Assembly: GCF_036250695.1 (NCBI RefSeq)
Contig: NZ_CP109427.1
Span: 1,054,001 to 1,118,000 of the forward strand
Direction of reading: 5' to 3'
Length of the DNA stretch: 64,000 nucleotides
Source of the DNA: Streptomyces sp. NBC_01497
GTDB taxonomy: Bacteria > Actinomycetota > Actinomycetes > Streptomycetales > Streptomycetaceae
Positions 1 to 8,222 of this stretch are shown here, piece by piece. The notes under the pieces are model-generated. The model had not been told where the DNA came from, searched no databases, and worked only from the letters and a program-made list of their open reading frames with translations. Within the stretch, counting starts at the first letter, position 1. Each line of letters begins with the position of its first letter. The position numbers and the translations under genes were made by a program.

Positions 1-251
1 CAGGCAGCAATGCCACCGAACGACGCCGTCGGCCTGACGACCAGTAGTACTTCGTCAGGTTCTGCGTCCGTTTCGGTGGGCAGGGGGCGATTGCAGGTGG
101 TGCAGGTGTACCGGTCCACGCGGTCTACAGGTCCTGAAGGGGTTTGCACCTGGTAGAGGGTCAGGCCGACGTGCGGACTTTCGGGCCAAGGGCCCCCGAG
201 GGTGAGAAATGCCTGGATGGCGGTGCCGAGGGTGACATGGTGGTACCAGGT
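1..251 (-). pseudogene. Possible transposase C-terminal remnant, cut by window edge
   Basis: The minus strand is open from a TAG stop at 252-254 to the window edge, about 83 codons with no start codon at its head. The first residues read TWYHHVTLGTAIQAFLTL, which resembles the end of IS701-like (SRSO17/DDE_5) transposases, where a W-Y-R-H-[IV]-T-L stretch precedes a hydrophobic helix. A CxxC pair (YTCTTC) follows, which I do not associate with that family. The stop directly upstream and the missing N-terminus suggest a broken fragment. The family call is from memory of motif shape only; it could equally be the start of an unrelated gene lying to the left. Confidence 0.3.
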
Positions 252-277
252 CTAACGGAGTCGCCGTGTCGGGCAGG

Positions 278-1246
278 TTAGCTCATGCCTTCGCGGGCGG
301 CCCGAACGGTGGCGCTGGACGGAGCGTAGCGGTGCCACAGCGCACGCTGGACGAACAGCGTGAGGACTCCGGCGATCAGCATGCCGCCGAGGTTGACACC
401 GAGTTGCACGAAGGACGCCGCCACCTCGTCGCCGTGCGCGAGGACGGCGGCGACGGCGATGTTGCCGGCCGCCGGGACGGTGGTGACGGAGATGAACACG
501 CCCACCAGAGCGGAGGACTTCCCGGCCGTCAGCGACAACAGTCCGGCGATGCCCGCGAGCACCGCGACGATGAACGACCACTTGTCCGGATGGACGATGA
601 AGTCCGTCAAGGGACGGTGGTCGAGCATGCCTGGGCTCACCCAGCCGAGGCCGCGGCCGACCGCCGCGCAGGCCGTCGTGATCAGGATCGCGACGGTGAA
701 GCCCACGATGACGGTCCGCGCGGCCGAGCCGACCAGTGGCCAGTCCTTCCGCAGCAGTCCGAGGCTCATCGCGGCCACCGGGCCGAACTCGGGGCCGAGC
801 ACCATCGCGCCCACGATCAGGATCGGCTGGTCCAGGAGCGCACCGATCGCCGCGATCTGTGTGGCGAGTACGAGGAAGACCAGGAACGCCCAGGTGAGAC
901 GGGCGTCCGAGGCGGTACGCGCGGCCAGTTCCTCCCAGACCACGGCGTCGTCGCCGTCGCCGGGTGCCGCCTCCTCCGCCCGCTCGGCGGCGGTGGACAG
1001 CGACAGGTCGAGCTGTTCCACCGTGACCGCGCCGCTCTCCTTCAGACCGAGGTCGCGCAACTCGTCGAGGATGCCGTTGGCGGCCTCTCTGGCGACGTCG
1101 AACTCGACGAAGTCCCCGGCAGGCGCGTAGGCGGCGCCGGGCAGGCTGATCACGTTGACGACAGCAGGCGACCGGCTCGCGATGCCCAGGACATCGGCGG
1201 TGCGGTCGGCGGGACTGATGACTCGGACATGCAACACGCACAGCAT
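278..1246 (-). CDS. DUF389 membrane protein
   Basis: A 322-residue protein. About 115 mostly soluble residues (MLCVLHVRVISP...) are followed by five to six hydrophobic segments. The segment with GAMVLGPEFGPVAAMSLGL and the SLTAGKSSALVGVFISVTT stretch are typical of DUF389 (the family of the cyanobacterial TIGR00341 proteins), whose biochemical role is unknown. I chose the ATG at 1246 because the N-terminus from there fits the family; the frame stays open well beyond it but overlaps the neighbouring antiporter. It is divergent from the antiporter, with an 84-bp gap. Function cannot be read from sequence beyond an integral membrane protein. Confidence 0.85.
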   Translation of the reverse strand: MLCVLHVRVISPADRTADVLGIASRSPAVVNVISLPGAAYAPAGDFVEFDVAREAANGILDELRDLGLKESGAVTVEQLDLSLSTAAERAEEAAPGDGDDAVVWEELAARTASDARLTWAFLVFLVLATQIAAIGALLDQPILIVGAMVLGPEFGPVAAMSLGLLRKDWPLVGSAARTVIVGFTVAILITTACAAVGRGLGWVSPGMLDHRPLTDFIVHPDKWSFIVAVLAGIAGLLSLTAGKSSALVGVFISVTTVPAAGNIAVAAVLAHGDEVAASFVQLGVNLGGMLIAGVLTLFVQRALWHRYAPSSATVRAAREGMS

Positions 1247-1330
1247 TGTCCCCGACCGCGCGGAGTGGCCGTACGGCGGACCGTGAACCCGCACCTGCCG
1301 TATCCGTGGCGCGTTTGCTTGGATGGCGGG

Positions 1331-2806
1331 GTGAACAGTACCGAGAGCAGCGCTCTGACGATCCTCATTCTGGCAGCGGTCGTTCTTGTGGCGGTGGTCT
1401 CGAACCGGTTGAGCGAGCGCATCCGGGTTCCGGCGCCGTTCCTCTTCCTGGTGGGCGCCGCCGCCGTCTCGGACATCGTTCCCGGGGTCGGGGGCAAGGT
1501 ACCGATCGGGCTGGTCGAGCAGGTGGTGACCGTCGCGCTGATCGTGGTGCTGTTCGACGGCGGTCTGGGCATCGGATGGCGCCGCTTCCGCGCGGCGGCC
1601 GTGCCCGTCGTCACGCTCGGTGTGGCCGGGACGATCCTGACCACCGGCGCGGTGACGCTCCTCGCGCACTACGCGTGCGACCTGTCGTGGCGCACCGCGC
1701 TCCTCCTCGGCGCGGCCCTGGCGCCGACTGACCCGGCGGTCGTCTTCTCCGTACTGGGACGCCGCGAGATCACCGGGCGTACGGGCACGATCCTGGAGGG
1801 TGAGTCGGGGGCCAACGACCCCGTGGGCATCGCCCTGATGGTGGCCCTGCTCGGCGCCGGCGGCAGCGCGGGCACGCAAGTGGGCCACATCCTCACCACG
1901 TTCGCCGAACAGATGGTGGTCGGCGTGGCGGTGGGCGCGGCCGGTGGGTTCGCGCTTGTGTGGTTCATCCGCAAGGTGCCGTTGCCGGGCGCGGGCCTGC
2001 ATCCGGTACGCGCGCTCGCCGGTGCCGGTGTCATCTACGGTGCCGCGACCGTGGCCCACGGCTCCGGCTTCCTCGCGGTGCTGGTCGCGGGTGTGCTCAT
2101 CGGGGACGAGTCGGTGCCGTACCGGCTGGAGATCCGGCAGGTGTGCTCGGCGCTGGCGAGCCTGGCGGAGATCGTCGTGTTCGTCGCGCTCGGACTGACG
2201 ATCGGCCTCCGGGCCCTGGGAACGGACAATGCCTGGCTGATCGGCCTGGTCCTCGCCGTGCTGCTGGCCTTCGTCGTCCGCCCGCTGCTCCTCGGCCCGC
2301 TGCTCCTGCCGGTCCGGATGCGGCGCGGCGAGCGTGCTTTCGTGCTCTGGGCCGGCCTGAAAGGCGCCGTGCCGATCCTGCTCGGCGCCTTCGCCATCAC
2401 CGCCGGCGTCCCCGGCTCGCGGCGCATCTACGAGATCATCTTCGTGGTCGTCGCCTTCTCGGTGCTGGTCCAGGGCGGCACAGTCGGCCTGGCCGCCCGC
2501 CGCTTCGGTGTCCCCATGGAGACCACCACTCCCACCCCGTGGACCTTCGGCGTCAGGCTCCCCCATGAACCGCTGGGGACCCGTCACTACACGATCCGCC
2601 CGGGCGACGACGCCGACGGAACCACCGTGGGCGACATCGTCAGCAACTCAGACCTCTGGATCAGCACGGTCCTGCGGAACGGACACCTCCTGTCGATCAC
2701 CTCCGACACCGTCCTGCACGCCGGCGACGAACTCCTCCTCATCGGCGACGGGACTACAACGGGGGAAGCCGGCGAGGCCGAGAACCCCGGCGGCTCCGAG
2801 GGGTAG
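1331..2806 (+). CDS. CPA1-family cation/H+ antiporter with RCK_C-like tail
   Basis: A 491-residue protein from the GTG at 1331. Residues about 8-400 form some 12 hydrophobic segments of a Na+/H+ exchanger domain. The conserved stretches ALAPTDPAVVFSVLG and LEGESGANDPVGIALMV carry the Asp pair expected of the ion site in CPA1 transporters. The last 60 residues (TIRPGDDADGTTVGDI ... LHAGDELLLIGDG) look like an RCK_C/TrkA-C ligand-binding domain, as in NhaP2/CvrA-type K+(Na+)/H+ antiporters, so it may gate on a nucleotide or ion. Expected role: monovalent cation extrusion against protons at the cytoplasmic membrane. No strong ribosome site precedes the GTG; the ion preferred is not visible from sequence. 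Confidence 0.88.
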   Translation: MNSTESSALTILILAAVVLVAVVSNRLSERIRVPAPFLFLVGAAAVSDIVPGVGGKVPIGLVEQVVTVALIVVLFDGGLGIGWRRFRAAAVPVVTLGVAGTILTTGAVTLLAHYACDLSWRTALLLGAALAPTDPAVVFSVLGRREITGRTGTILEGESGANDPVGIALMVALLGAGGSAGTQVGHILTTFAEQMVVGVAVGAAGGFALVWFIRKVPLPGAGLHPVRALAGAGVIYGAATVAHGSGFLAVLVAGVLIGDESVPYRLEIRQVCSALASLAEIVVFVALGLTIGLRALGTDNAWLIGLVLAVLLAFVVRPLLLGPLLLPVRMRRGERAFVLWAGLKGAVPILLGAFAITAGVPGSRRIYEIIFVVVAFSVLVQGGTVGLAARRFGVPMETTTPTPWTFGVRLPHEPLGTRHYTIRPGDDADGTTVGDIVSNSDLWISTVLRNGHLLSITSDTVLHAGDELLLIGDGTTTGEAGEAENPGGSEG

Positions 2807-2965
2807 GCGCCACACCGAGGCCAAACCACCCGGGCAGATCACAGCCCACCCAAGGACTCATGCACCGTGACGCATCCACGCAGCGGGACGTGAGACAACC
2901 GATCAAGACCGCACGCGACACCGGCTGCTGCCAATTCAACGGGACCCCCGACGGGCAATGTCCAA

Positions 2966-3006
2966 GTGACGGAGCGCCCTAAGCGCCTCAGACGTCGCTC
3001 CGTCAC
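2966..3006. terminator. Hairpin between convergent antiporter and marR genes
   Basis: Perfect 11-bp arms GTGACGGAGCG (2966-2976) and CGCTCCGTCAC (2996-3006) flank a 19-nt spacer. It lies 20 nt beyond the MarR stop codon and about 160 nt beyond the antiporter stop, so it can serve as a terminator for one or both convergent genes. There is no T-tract, which is usual in streptomycetes. Confidence 0.55.
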
Positions 3007-3026
3007 CGTGAGTGCCGTCGGGCGCT

Positions 3027-3548
3027 TCACCAGTAGACGCTCTGTTCCGCGCGTCCCTGCACCGGTGGTTCGTCGCCGGCTTCGCTGAAGGCGTGGAGGG
3101 CCTCGACGAGTCCGGCGCGCTGCGCCGTCGGCATGGCGCCGACGATCCGCGCGATCTCCGCGCGTCTGCGTTCCGTCGCCTCGTCCACGACGTGCCTGCC
3201 TTCCTCGGTGAGGCTGATGAGGATCTCGCGGCGGTTCAGCTCGTTCGGCCGCCGATCCAGCATGCCCGCACTGGTCAGGCGTTCAACCATGCGCAGCGCC
3301 GTGGACGGGATGACGTCGAGGTGTGCACCCAGACGAGAGATGTTCATCGCTCCCCGCGTCGAGAGGACGACGAGCATCCGGAACTGGGCCAGCGTGAGGC
3401 TCTCCTCCACGGACGCCAAAGAGCGGGCGGAAACGGCCACGAGCAGGCGCGATGCCGTCAGCACAGCGGTGACGACCTCGTCAGCCACCTCGCCGCGGGA
3501 GCCGGAGGGGCCTGAGGGCTGGGCCGGTGACGGCGGACGCTCGCGCAT
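3027..3548 (-). CDS. MarR-family transcriptional regulator
   Basis: A 173-residue protein with a winged helix-turn-helix at about 48-115: LTLAQFRMLVVLSTRGAMN is the first helices, ISRLGAHLDVIPSTALRMVERL the recognition region, and NELNRREILISLTEEG the wing. The C-terminal helices would complete the dimer interface. The start ATG at 3548 follows a GAAAGGG site. It is transcribed away from the ClC gene. Overlapping TTGC/GCAA palindromes sit in the 110-bp gap, so autoregulation plus control of the channel gene is the simple reading. No ligand-specific residues are recognisable. Confidence 0.9.
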   Translation of the reverse strand: MRERPPSPAQPSGPSGSRGEVADEVVTAVLTASRLLVAVSARSLASVEESLTLAQFRMLVVLSTRGAMNISRLGAHLDVIPSTALRMVERLTSAGMLDRRPNELNRREILISLTEEGRHVVDEATERRRAEIARIVGAMPTAQRAGLVEALHAFSEAGDEPPVQGRAEQSVYW

Positions 3549-3627
3549 GGTCCCTTTCTACCTCGTCCCGAGGAGGAAGCGGTCTGCGCGGTCGCAGGGA
3601 AAGGCTCTCTCCGGCCGGCGAGGAAGC

Positions 3628-3656
3628 ATTGCACAGGGCAATATTGCATAATGCAA
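3628..3656. promoter_or_regulatory. Nested palindromic operator between marR and ClC gene
   Basis: Three inverted repeats share TTGC/GCAA half-sites: ATTGC/GCAAT with a 5-nt spacer (3628-3642), the perfect palindrome GCAATATTGC (3638-3647) and TTGCATAATGCAA (3644-3656). The last ends two bases before the ClC ATG. CATAAT (3647-3652), six bases before that ATG, could be the -10 box of a leaderless transcript. A MarR dimer bound here would occlude both divergent promoters. The repeats are seen directly; binding by the neighbouring regulator is inferred. Confidence 0.65.
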
Positions 3657-3658
3657 AC

Positions 3659-5476
3659 ATGCCGACCGCTTCGCCTTCGCTGCCCTCCGCACCTCCGCCG
3701 AACGCGCCCCGCCTCCCGACGGGCCTTCCCCGCCTACTGGCGATGCTCAGAGAAGCCAAGGGCGGACTGCTCGTCCTCAGCCTGCTCGTCGGCGCCGGTG
3801 CCGGACTCGGCGCCATCGCCTTCCGCTGGCTGATCAAGACCTTCACCCTGCTGCTGTCCGGACACTCCGACTACGCGGCGGCGGGCCACGCGGCGAACCC
3901 CCATGTGCCCTGGCTGGGACGCTGGTTCGTCCTGCTGGCCCCCGTCGTGGCCGGACTGCTGTACGGGCCCCTCGTGCAGCGCTTCGCGAAGGAGGCACGA
4001 GGCCACGGCGTTCCGGAAGTCATGTTCGCGGTGGCACGCCGAGGAGGCCGGATAGCTCCCCAGGTCGCGCTCGTGAAGTCGCTGGCCTCCGCGCTGTGCA
4101 TCGGCGGCGGCGGATCCGTCGGCCGCGAGGGGCCCATCGTCCAGATCGGTTCGGCGCTCGGGTCCTCGCTCGGCCGGTTTGTGCACGTCGCAGAGGACCG
4201 GATGCGCGTCCTGGTGGCCTGCGGCGCCGCCGGCGGCATCGCCGCGACCTTCAACGCCCCACTGGCCGGCGTCTTCTTCGCGATGGAACTCATCCTGCGG
4301 GACTTCACGGCGGAGTCCTTCGGCATGGTGGTCCTCGCCTCGGTCACCTCCTCGGTGATCGGACGGGCGGCGTTCGGCAACACCCCCTTCCTCCACCTGC
4401 CGGCCTTCACCGTCCACCACCTCTCCGAATACCTGCTCTTCCTCCTCCTCGGCGTCATCGCGGGCGCGGTCGGGGTGGGCTTCAGCCGTGTCCTGTACTG
4501 GATCGAGGACGCCTGCGACTTCGCGTGGCGAGGCCCCGAATGGGCGCGGCCCGCAGTCGGCGGCCTGCTCCTCGGCCTGCTCCTGCTCCTCCTGCCGCAG
4601 ATGTACGGGGTCGGCTACCCCGTACTCGAGAACGCCGTGGGAGGCGCCTACGGCATCGGATTCCTCATCGTCCTGCTCGTCGGGAAGATGGCGGCCACGA
4701 GCCTGACCATCGGCATCGGCGGATCGGGCGGCGTCTTCGCCCCCTCGCTGTTCATGGGAGCCATGCTCGGTGCCGGCTACGGCGCGCTCGCACACCAGGT
4801 CGTGCCGGGCATCGCGGGACCTGTCGGCGCCTACGGTCTGATCGGCATGGGCGCCGTCTTCGCCGGAGCCGCCCGGGCTCCGATCACCGGTGTCATCATC
4901 ATGTTCGAGCTCACCGGCGAGTACTCCATCATCCTTCCCCTGATGGCCGCCATCGCCGTGGCCACCGGCGTCAGCCGGGCCCTGTCCTACGACACCATCT
5001 ACACCCTCAAGCTGCGCCGCCGCGGAGTCGACCTCGGCGAGAGGCCCCACACGGCCCCCTTCGCCGGAATGACCGTGGCCGCGGTGATGGAGCCCCTCCC
5101 CGAACCACTCGACAGCGCCATGCCGCTGACCGAAGCGGCGGACGCCCTCGCGCGATCACCCCACGGCGTACTGCCGGTGCTCGCGGCCGACAGCACCTAC
5201 CTCGGCACCGCCACCGCCCGTACCGCGGCGGAGACCCTGGCCGAAGCGGCCGACACCGTTCCATCGGTGGGGGCGATCGTCCACCTGCCGCATCCCGTCA
5301 CAGCTGAGACCGAACTGTCCGAAGCCCTCGCGGCGCTCGTCACGGCCGAAGGCGCCGGCCTGCCCGTCCTCGACGGCACTCGCACGCGCCTCACCGGATG
5401 GATCACCCACCAGGCGGTTCTCCACGCCCTCCACACTCCACCCCGGCAGACGGCTGACCCCACCCCTGTCCTGTGA
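3659..5476 (+). CDS. ClC-family chloride channel/transporter with CBS domains
   Basis: A 605-residue protein. The membrane part (about 35-440) has the ClC signatures: ARGHGVPEVM (GxGxP-like), GGGGSVGREGP with the gating Glu at about residue 157, and GIGGSGGVFAPSLFMG. The last 110 residues resemble a CBS pair (VAAVMEPLPEPLDSAMPLTEA ... LPVLDGTRTRLTGWITHQ), a regulatory module seen in many bacterial ClC proteins. It would carry Cl-, coupled or not to H+. The ATG at 3659 has no ribosome site and directly follows the operator, suggesting leaderless translation; the internal ATG at 3743 is an alternative. The frame stays open upstream to 3527, but that part overlaps marR. Confidence 0.92.
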   Translation: MPTASPSLPSAPPPNAPRLPTGLPRLLAMLREAKGGLLVLSLLVGAGAGLGAIAFRWLIKTFTLLLSGHSDYAAAGHAANPHVPWLGRWFVLLAPVVAGLLYGPLVQRFAKEARGHGVPEVMFAVARRGGRIAPQVALVKSLASALCIGGGGSVGREGPIVQIGSALGSSLGRFVHVAEDRMRVLVACGAAGGIAATFNAPLAGVFFAMELILRDFTAESFGMVVLASVTSSVIGRAAFGNTPFLHLPAFTVHHLSEYLLFLLLGVIAGAVGVGFSRVLYWIEDACDFAWRGPEWARPAVGGLLLGLLLLLLPQMYGVGYPVLENAVGGAYGIGFLIVLLVGKMAATSLTIGIGGSGGVFAPSLFMGAMLGAGYGALAHQVVPGIAGPVGAYGLIGMGAVFAGAARAPITGVIIMFELTGEYSIILPLMAAIAVATGVSRALSYDTIYTLKLRRRGVDLGERPHTAPFAGMTVAAVMEPLPEPLDSAMPLTEAADALARSPHGVLPVLAADSTYLGTATARTAAETLAEAADTVPSVGAIVHLPHPVTAETELSEALAALVTAEGAGLPVLDGTRTRLTGWITHQAVLHALHTPPRQTADPTPVL

Positions 5477-5659
5477 TCGCCGGTGCGCTGGCAGAGGAAG
5501 GCAAAGGAGGAGAAGTAGGAGGCGGCCCGGACCTCGTACGTGCCGAGGCTTCGTCCACCGGGACCGGCGCCCGCTGGGCCTGCACGAACCGTCATCCGTC
5601 TGCGGGCAGCCACTGTTGCGCCGTCGACCCGCCCTTTCTCAGGAGCGGAGGCTTGAGGC

Positions 5660-5948
5660 ATGCACGCGGTCCTGCACGCTCTGTCGGTCACCGGCTCGAT
5701 GACCTGGGAGATCACCTGGGCGCTGATCCTCGGCTTCGGCCTGTCCGCGGTGATCCCACGGCGAGCCTGGACACTGATGCCCTGCGCAGGCCGGATGTCT
5801 GCCGCGCAGCAGCAGCTGGGCGTACTGGTCGTCGGCACCGCCGGGCCTCGTACTCGACTCTGTCGGTTCCCGGCTGGTGAAGCTGCCCTTGCCAACCTGG
5901 CCCTCAGGGAGGTCTCGACGAACCCCACGCAGACCGGCTGTGCCAGGC
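5660..5948 (+). pseudogene. Degenerate permease fossil truncated at an IS end
   Basis: The first 31 residues (MHAVLHALSVTGSM..., then TWEITWALILGFGLSAV) almost match the start of the intact permease at 57535-58704 (MIHAVVHALSIAASM..., then TWEITWALILGFALSAV), including a nearly identical DNA run. After this the match collapses. Some 20 residues appear deleted, and only a loose echo (ALREVSTNP versus AFEIASTNL) survives before the insertion sequence begins near 5949. The rest of the roughly 390-residue protein is absent. This is a dead copy of a PF03773 (ArsP/DUF318-like) permease. Confidence 0.6.
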
Positions 5949-5949
5949 A

Positions 5950-5962
5950 AAGGGCTTGCAGA
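5950..5962. repeat. Left terminal inverted repeat of the IS
   Basis: AAGGGCTTGCAGA, the exact reverse complement of 7638-7650. It lies 3 bases outside the end of the transposase reading frame. Confidence 0.75.
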
Positions 5963-5965
5963 TCA

Positions 5966-7558
5966 TTAACACGTCGTTTTGATCTTGCTGTTGGGGTCGC
6001 TGCTGTGGGCGCGAACTCGAGCTTGGAGGGCGGCGCGGGCAGCGGGCGGGGTGGCCGCCGACGGGATGACGATTTCGTGAGCCTTGAGTAGTCTCCTGAT
6101 CTTCAGCAGAGTGCGGTGCATGGCGGTCCGGCTGCTGCCGAACAACACGGCGAGGGGTTCTGCGGCCAAGGCGACCCGCGTGTGGAGCACGGTCGCCAGG
6201 ACCTGCTCGTGGAAGTCGAGCCGGGGTGGACGGCCACGCTTGACGTCGCCGTGTTACGACAAAGTCTTGATGAGGTCGTTGAGTTGCTGCCGGGTCGTTC
6301 CGGTCAGGGCGGGGTCGGAGAGGAGGGTCTGGTCCCACTCCGGCGCTGGCGGCGGCGAGGGCCGGGCCGCCGGGGTGGCCGGGCAGGGCTGGGAGTGCAG
6401 GGCGAAGTTCCGGTCGCCATGGAAGATGTGGCGGGTCAGCGGCAGGGCCGCCATCTCCGCGTCATCGATGGCGACTCCGGTTGGGTAGATGTTGGTGTCC
6501 AGCTCGGCAATGACGCGCAGGGCCGTGCGGGTCGTGGTCGCAGCGATGGTCTGGACGATGACTTCGTGGCTGGTCAGCGGGCGACCGCGCCAGTTCAGGG
6601 TGATGTGTGAGAAGAGCCGGTGCTCGATCTTGTTCCACTTCGATGTGCCCGGAGGCAGGTGACAAACGGTGATCCTCAGCCCCGTTTCGGCTGCGAACCG
6701 GGCGAGCTCGAGCTTCCAGGCCCGGGTCCGGTATCCGTTGGAGCCGCCCGCGTCGGCGGTGATCAGCAGCCGTGTCCCCTGCGGGTAGGCGGCCTGTCCC
6801 TGGCCGGACCACCAGCGACGCATCGATTCCACCGCGAACGCGGCGGTGTCGTGGTCGGTGCCGACGTTGACTCAGCCGGTGTTCGCCGCCGGGTCGTAGA
6901 CCCCGTAGGGGATGGCCTTGCCCAGGTGTGGGTCGGCGAAGTCATGAACATGCACCGGCGCCGGATCACCGGCCGGACGCCACTGTCGGCCACTGTTTTT
7001 GAACTCGCCGACCAGTTCGTTCTTCTTGGTGTCCACGCTGATCACCGGCTCGCCGGCGTCCCAGTGCCCGCGTGCCCGTTCGTTGAGGTAGCGGAACCGG
7101 GCATCGCGGTCCGCATGCTGGCCGCCCTCCACCGTCTCGGCGTTCGCCTGCAGACTGAAGCCTTCCTCCCGCAACAGGTCGGCGACGGTGTCCGCACTGA
7201 CTTTGTGCCCGGCACGGGCCAGCTCCCGCGCCAGCGTGCGGGTCGACTTCACCGTCCACCGCAGCGGCGACATCGGATCACCCCGCTCGTCCGGCTCGAC
7301 CAATGCCAGCAGCGCGGGTCGCAGCCCCGGATCGAGATCCGCGACTCGCTTGCGGCCTCCTCCCGGCCGCCGCACCCGGCCCAGCGGCTCCTCGCCGGCC
7401 TCCAACTCGAACACTCCCTTGCGGACCGTGGTCTCACTCACCGAGGCCGCCCGCGCGACGGCCCGGACACCGCCATGCCCCAGCACCCGAGCCTCGGCAG
7501 CCATGAGCAGCCGCCGTTGCCGCTCGTCAAGGTGTGTGAACAACACCGCGCACTTCAC
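5966..7558 (-). pseudogene. ISAzo13-family transposase with two in-frame stops
   Basis: One continuous minus-strand frame of 531 codons runs from the GTG at 7558 to 5966. It has two internal stops. TGA at 6872-6874 sits in ANTG*VNVGTDHD, where the family has Trp. TAA at 6254-6256 follows LIKTLS. Family motifs are clear on both sides of the first stop: HLDERQRRLLMAAEA at the N-terminus, VISVDTKKNELVGEFKN (catalytic Asp region), LLITADAGGSNGYRTRAW, and HLPPGTSKWNKIEHRLFSHI with the final Glu of the DDE triad. The part after the TAA (FHEQVLATVLHTRVALAAEP) is the usual C-terminal helix-turn-helix-like segment in the same frame. So this is a recently inactivated gene, not three small ones. Confidence 0.8.
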
Positions 7559-7637
7559 AGCGAGTTGGCCGCGGGTCTCATCCTGGATGCGGATACCACG
7601 TCAACGAGCTCCGGAGCGGGGAGCAACACCTTTATTC

Positions 7638-7650
7638 TCTGCAAGCCCTT
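7638..7650. repeat. Right terminal inverted repeat of the IS
   Basis: TCTGCAAGCCCTT, the exact reverse complement of 5950-5962, about 80 bp upstream of the transposase start and followed by AGGC as on the left side. Confidence 0.75.
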
Positions 7651-8222
7651 AGGCGTTCGAGTCGAGCGTGGGGGACACGGCGGTTTGGCGGCGCAGTGCA
7701 TGCGGGCCGATAGGGCGAGAGCTCGGCCTGCAGCCGCCGCAGCGAAGGCCGCCGCTCGGAACAGGAGGCCATTACTCGGGCGTGTCCCCCCACGCCGCGC
7801 TGCAGCACTGCCCACCGCCCATCCCTGCTGCGGCCCACGGGCGGCATCGGACCCTTGAGAGTTAATACTGCTTATGGCTGCTCCCCGTCCGTCTTCATGA
7901 CTCCGGTCATCGGCTGTGTGCCGCGAGCGGGCGCCGTCGCACGGGCAGTACGGACGTGATCACGCGCCTCGGACGAGTTGGCGCACGAAAAAGGAATCAG
8001 GGATGGGGTACAACTGCGACAGGGCACGCACGCAGCCCGGTACAGGACAGCATGGTCCTCGGCCCCCAGGCGAGGGCCGGCCTCATGCGGTCACGCCCCG
8101 CCGTGCCGGCAAGGAGATTCGGCTGACGCCTTCGGTGCCGCGGCACTTCCTAGCGCCACGGACTCCTGATCAACGAAACCGTCGCCGCACAGACCGTAGA
8201 CCCCGCCTGCCCCGGACCCACG
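7651..8222. other. Gene-free stretch right of the IS
   Basis: No frame with convincing composition or recognisable motifs was found on either strand. The interval separates the IS end from the 3' end of the metallo-hydrolase gene, and probably contains eroded sequence next to the insertion. Confidence 0.4.

Larger units (their letters stand above)
5949..7650 (-). mobile_element. ISAzo13-like insertion sequence, decayed
   Basis: A 1.7-kb element bounded by 13-bp perfect inverted repeats (AAGGGCTTGCAGA and its complement) and filled by one minus-strand transposase reading frame. The 4-bp AGGC is present just outside both ends (5945-5948 and 7651-7654), a possible target duplication. The transposase carries two in-frame stops, so the element can move only if a transposase is supplied in trans. 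It interrupts the permease fossil on its left. Family assignment rests on recognised transposase motifs. Confidence 0.75.

Noticed and set aside
252..1241. Long open frame antisense to DUF389, Arg-rich
   Set aside because: Composition dominated by Arg/Pro/Gly with no motifs; a shadow of the DUF389 gene in high-GC DNA.
5966..6190. Separate small gene next to the IS
   Set aside because: It is in the same frame as the transposase and matches its C-terminal part; better read as part of the broken transposase.
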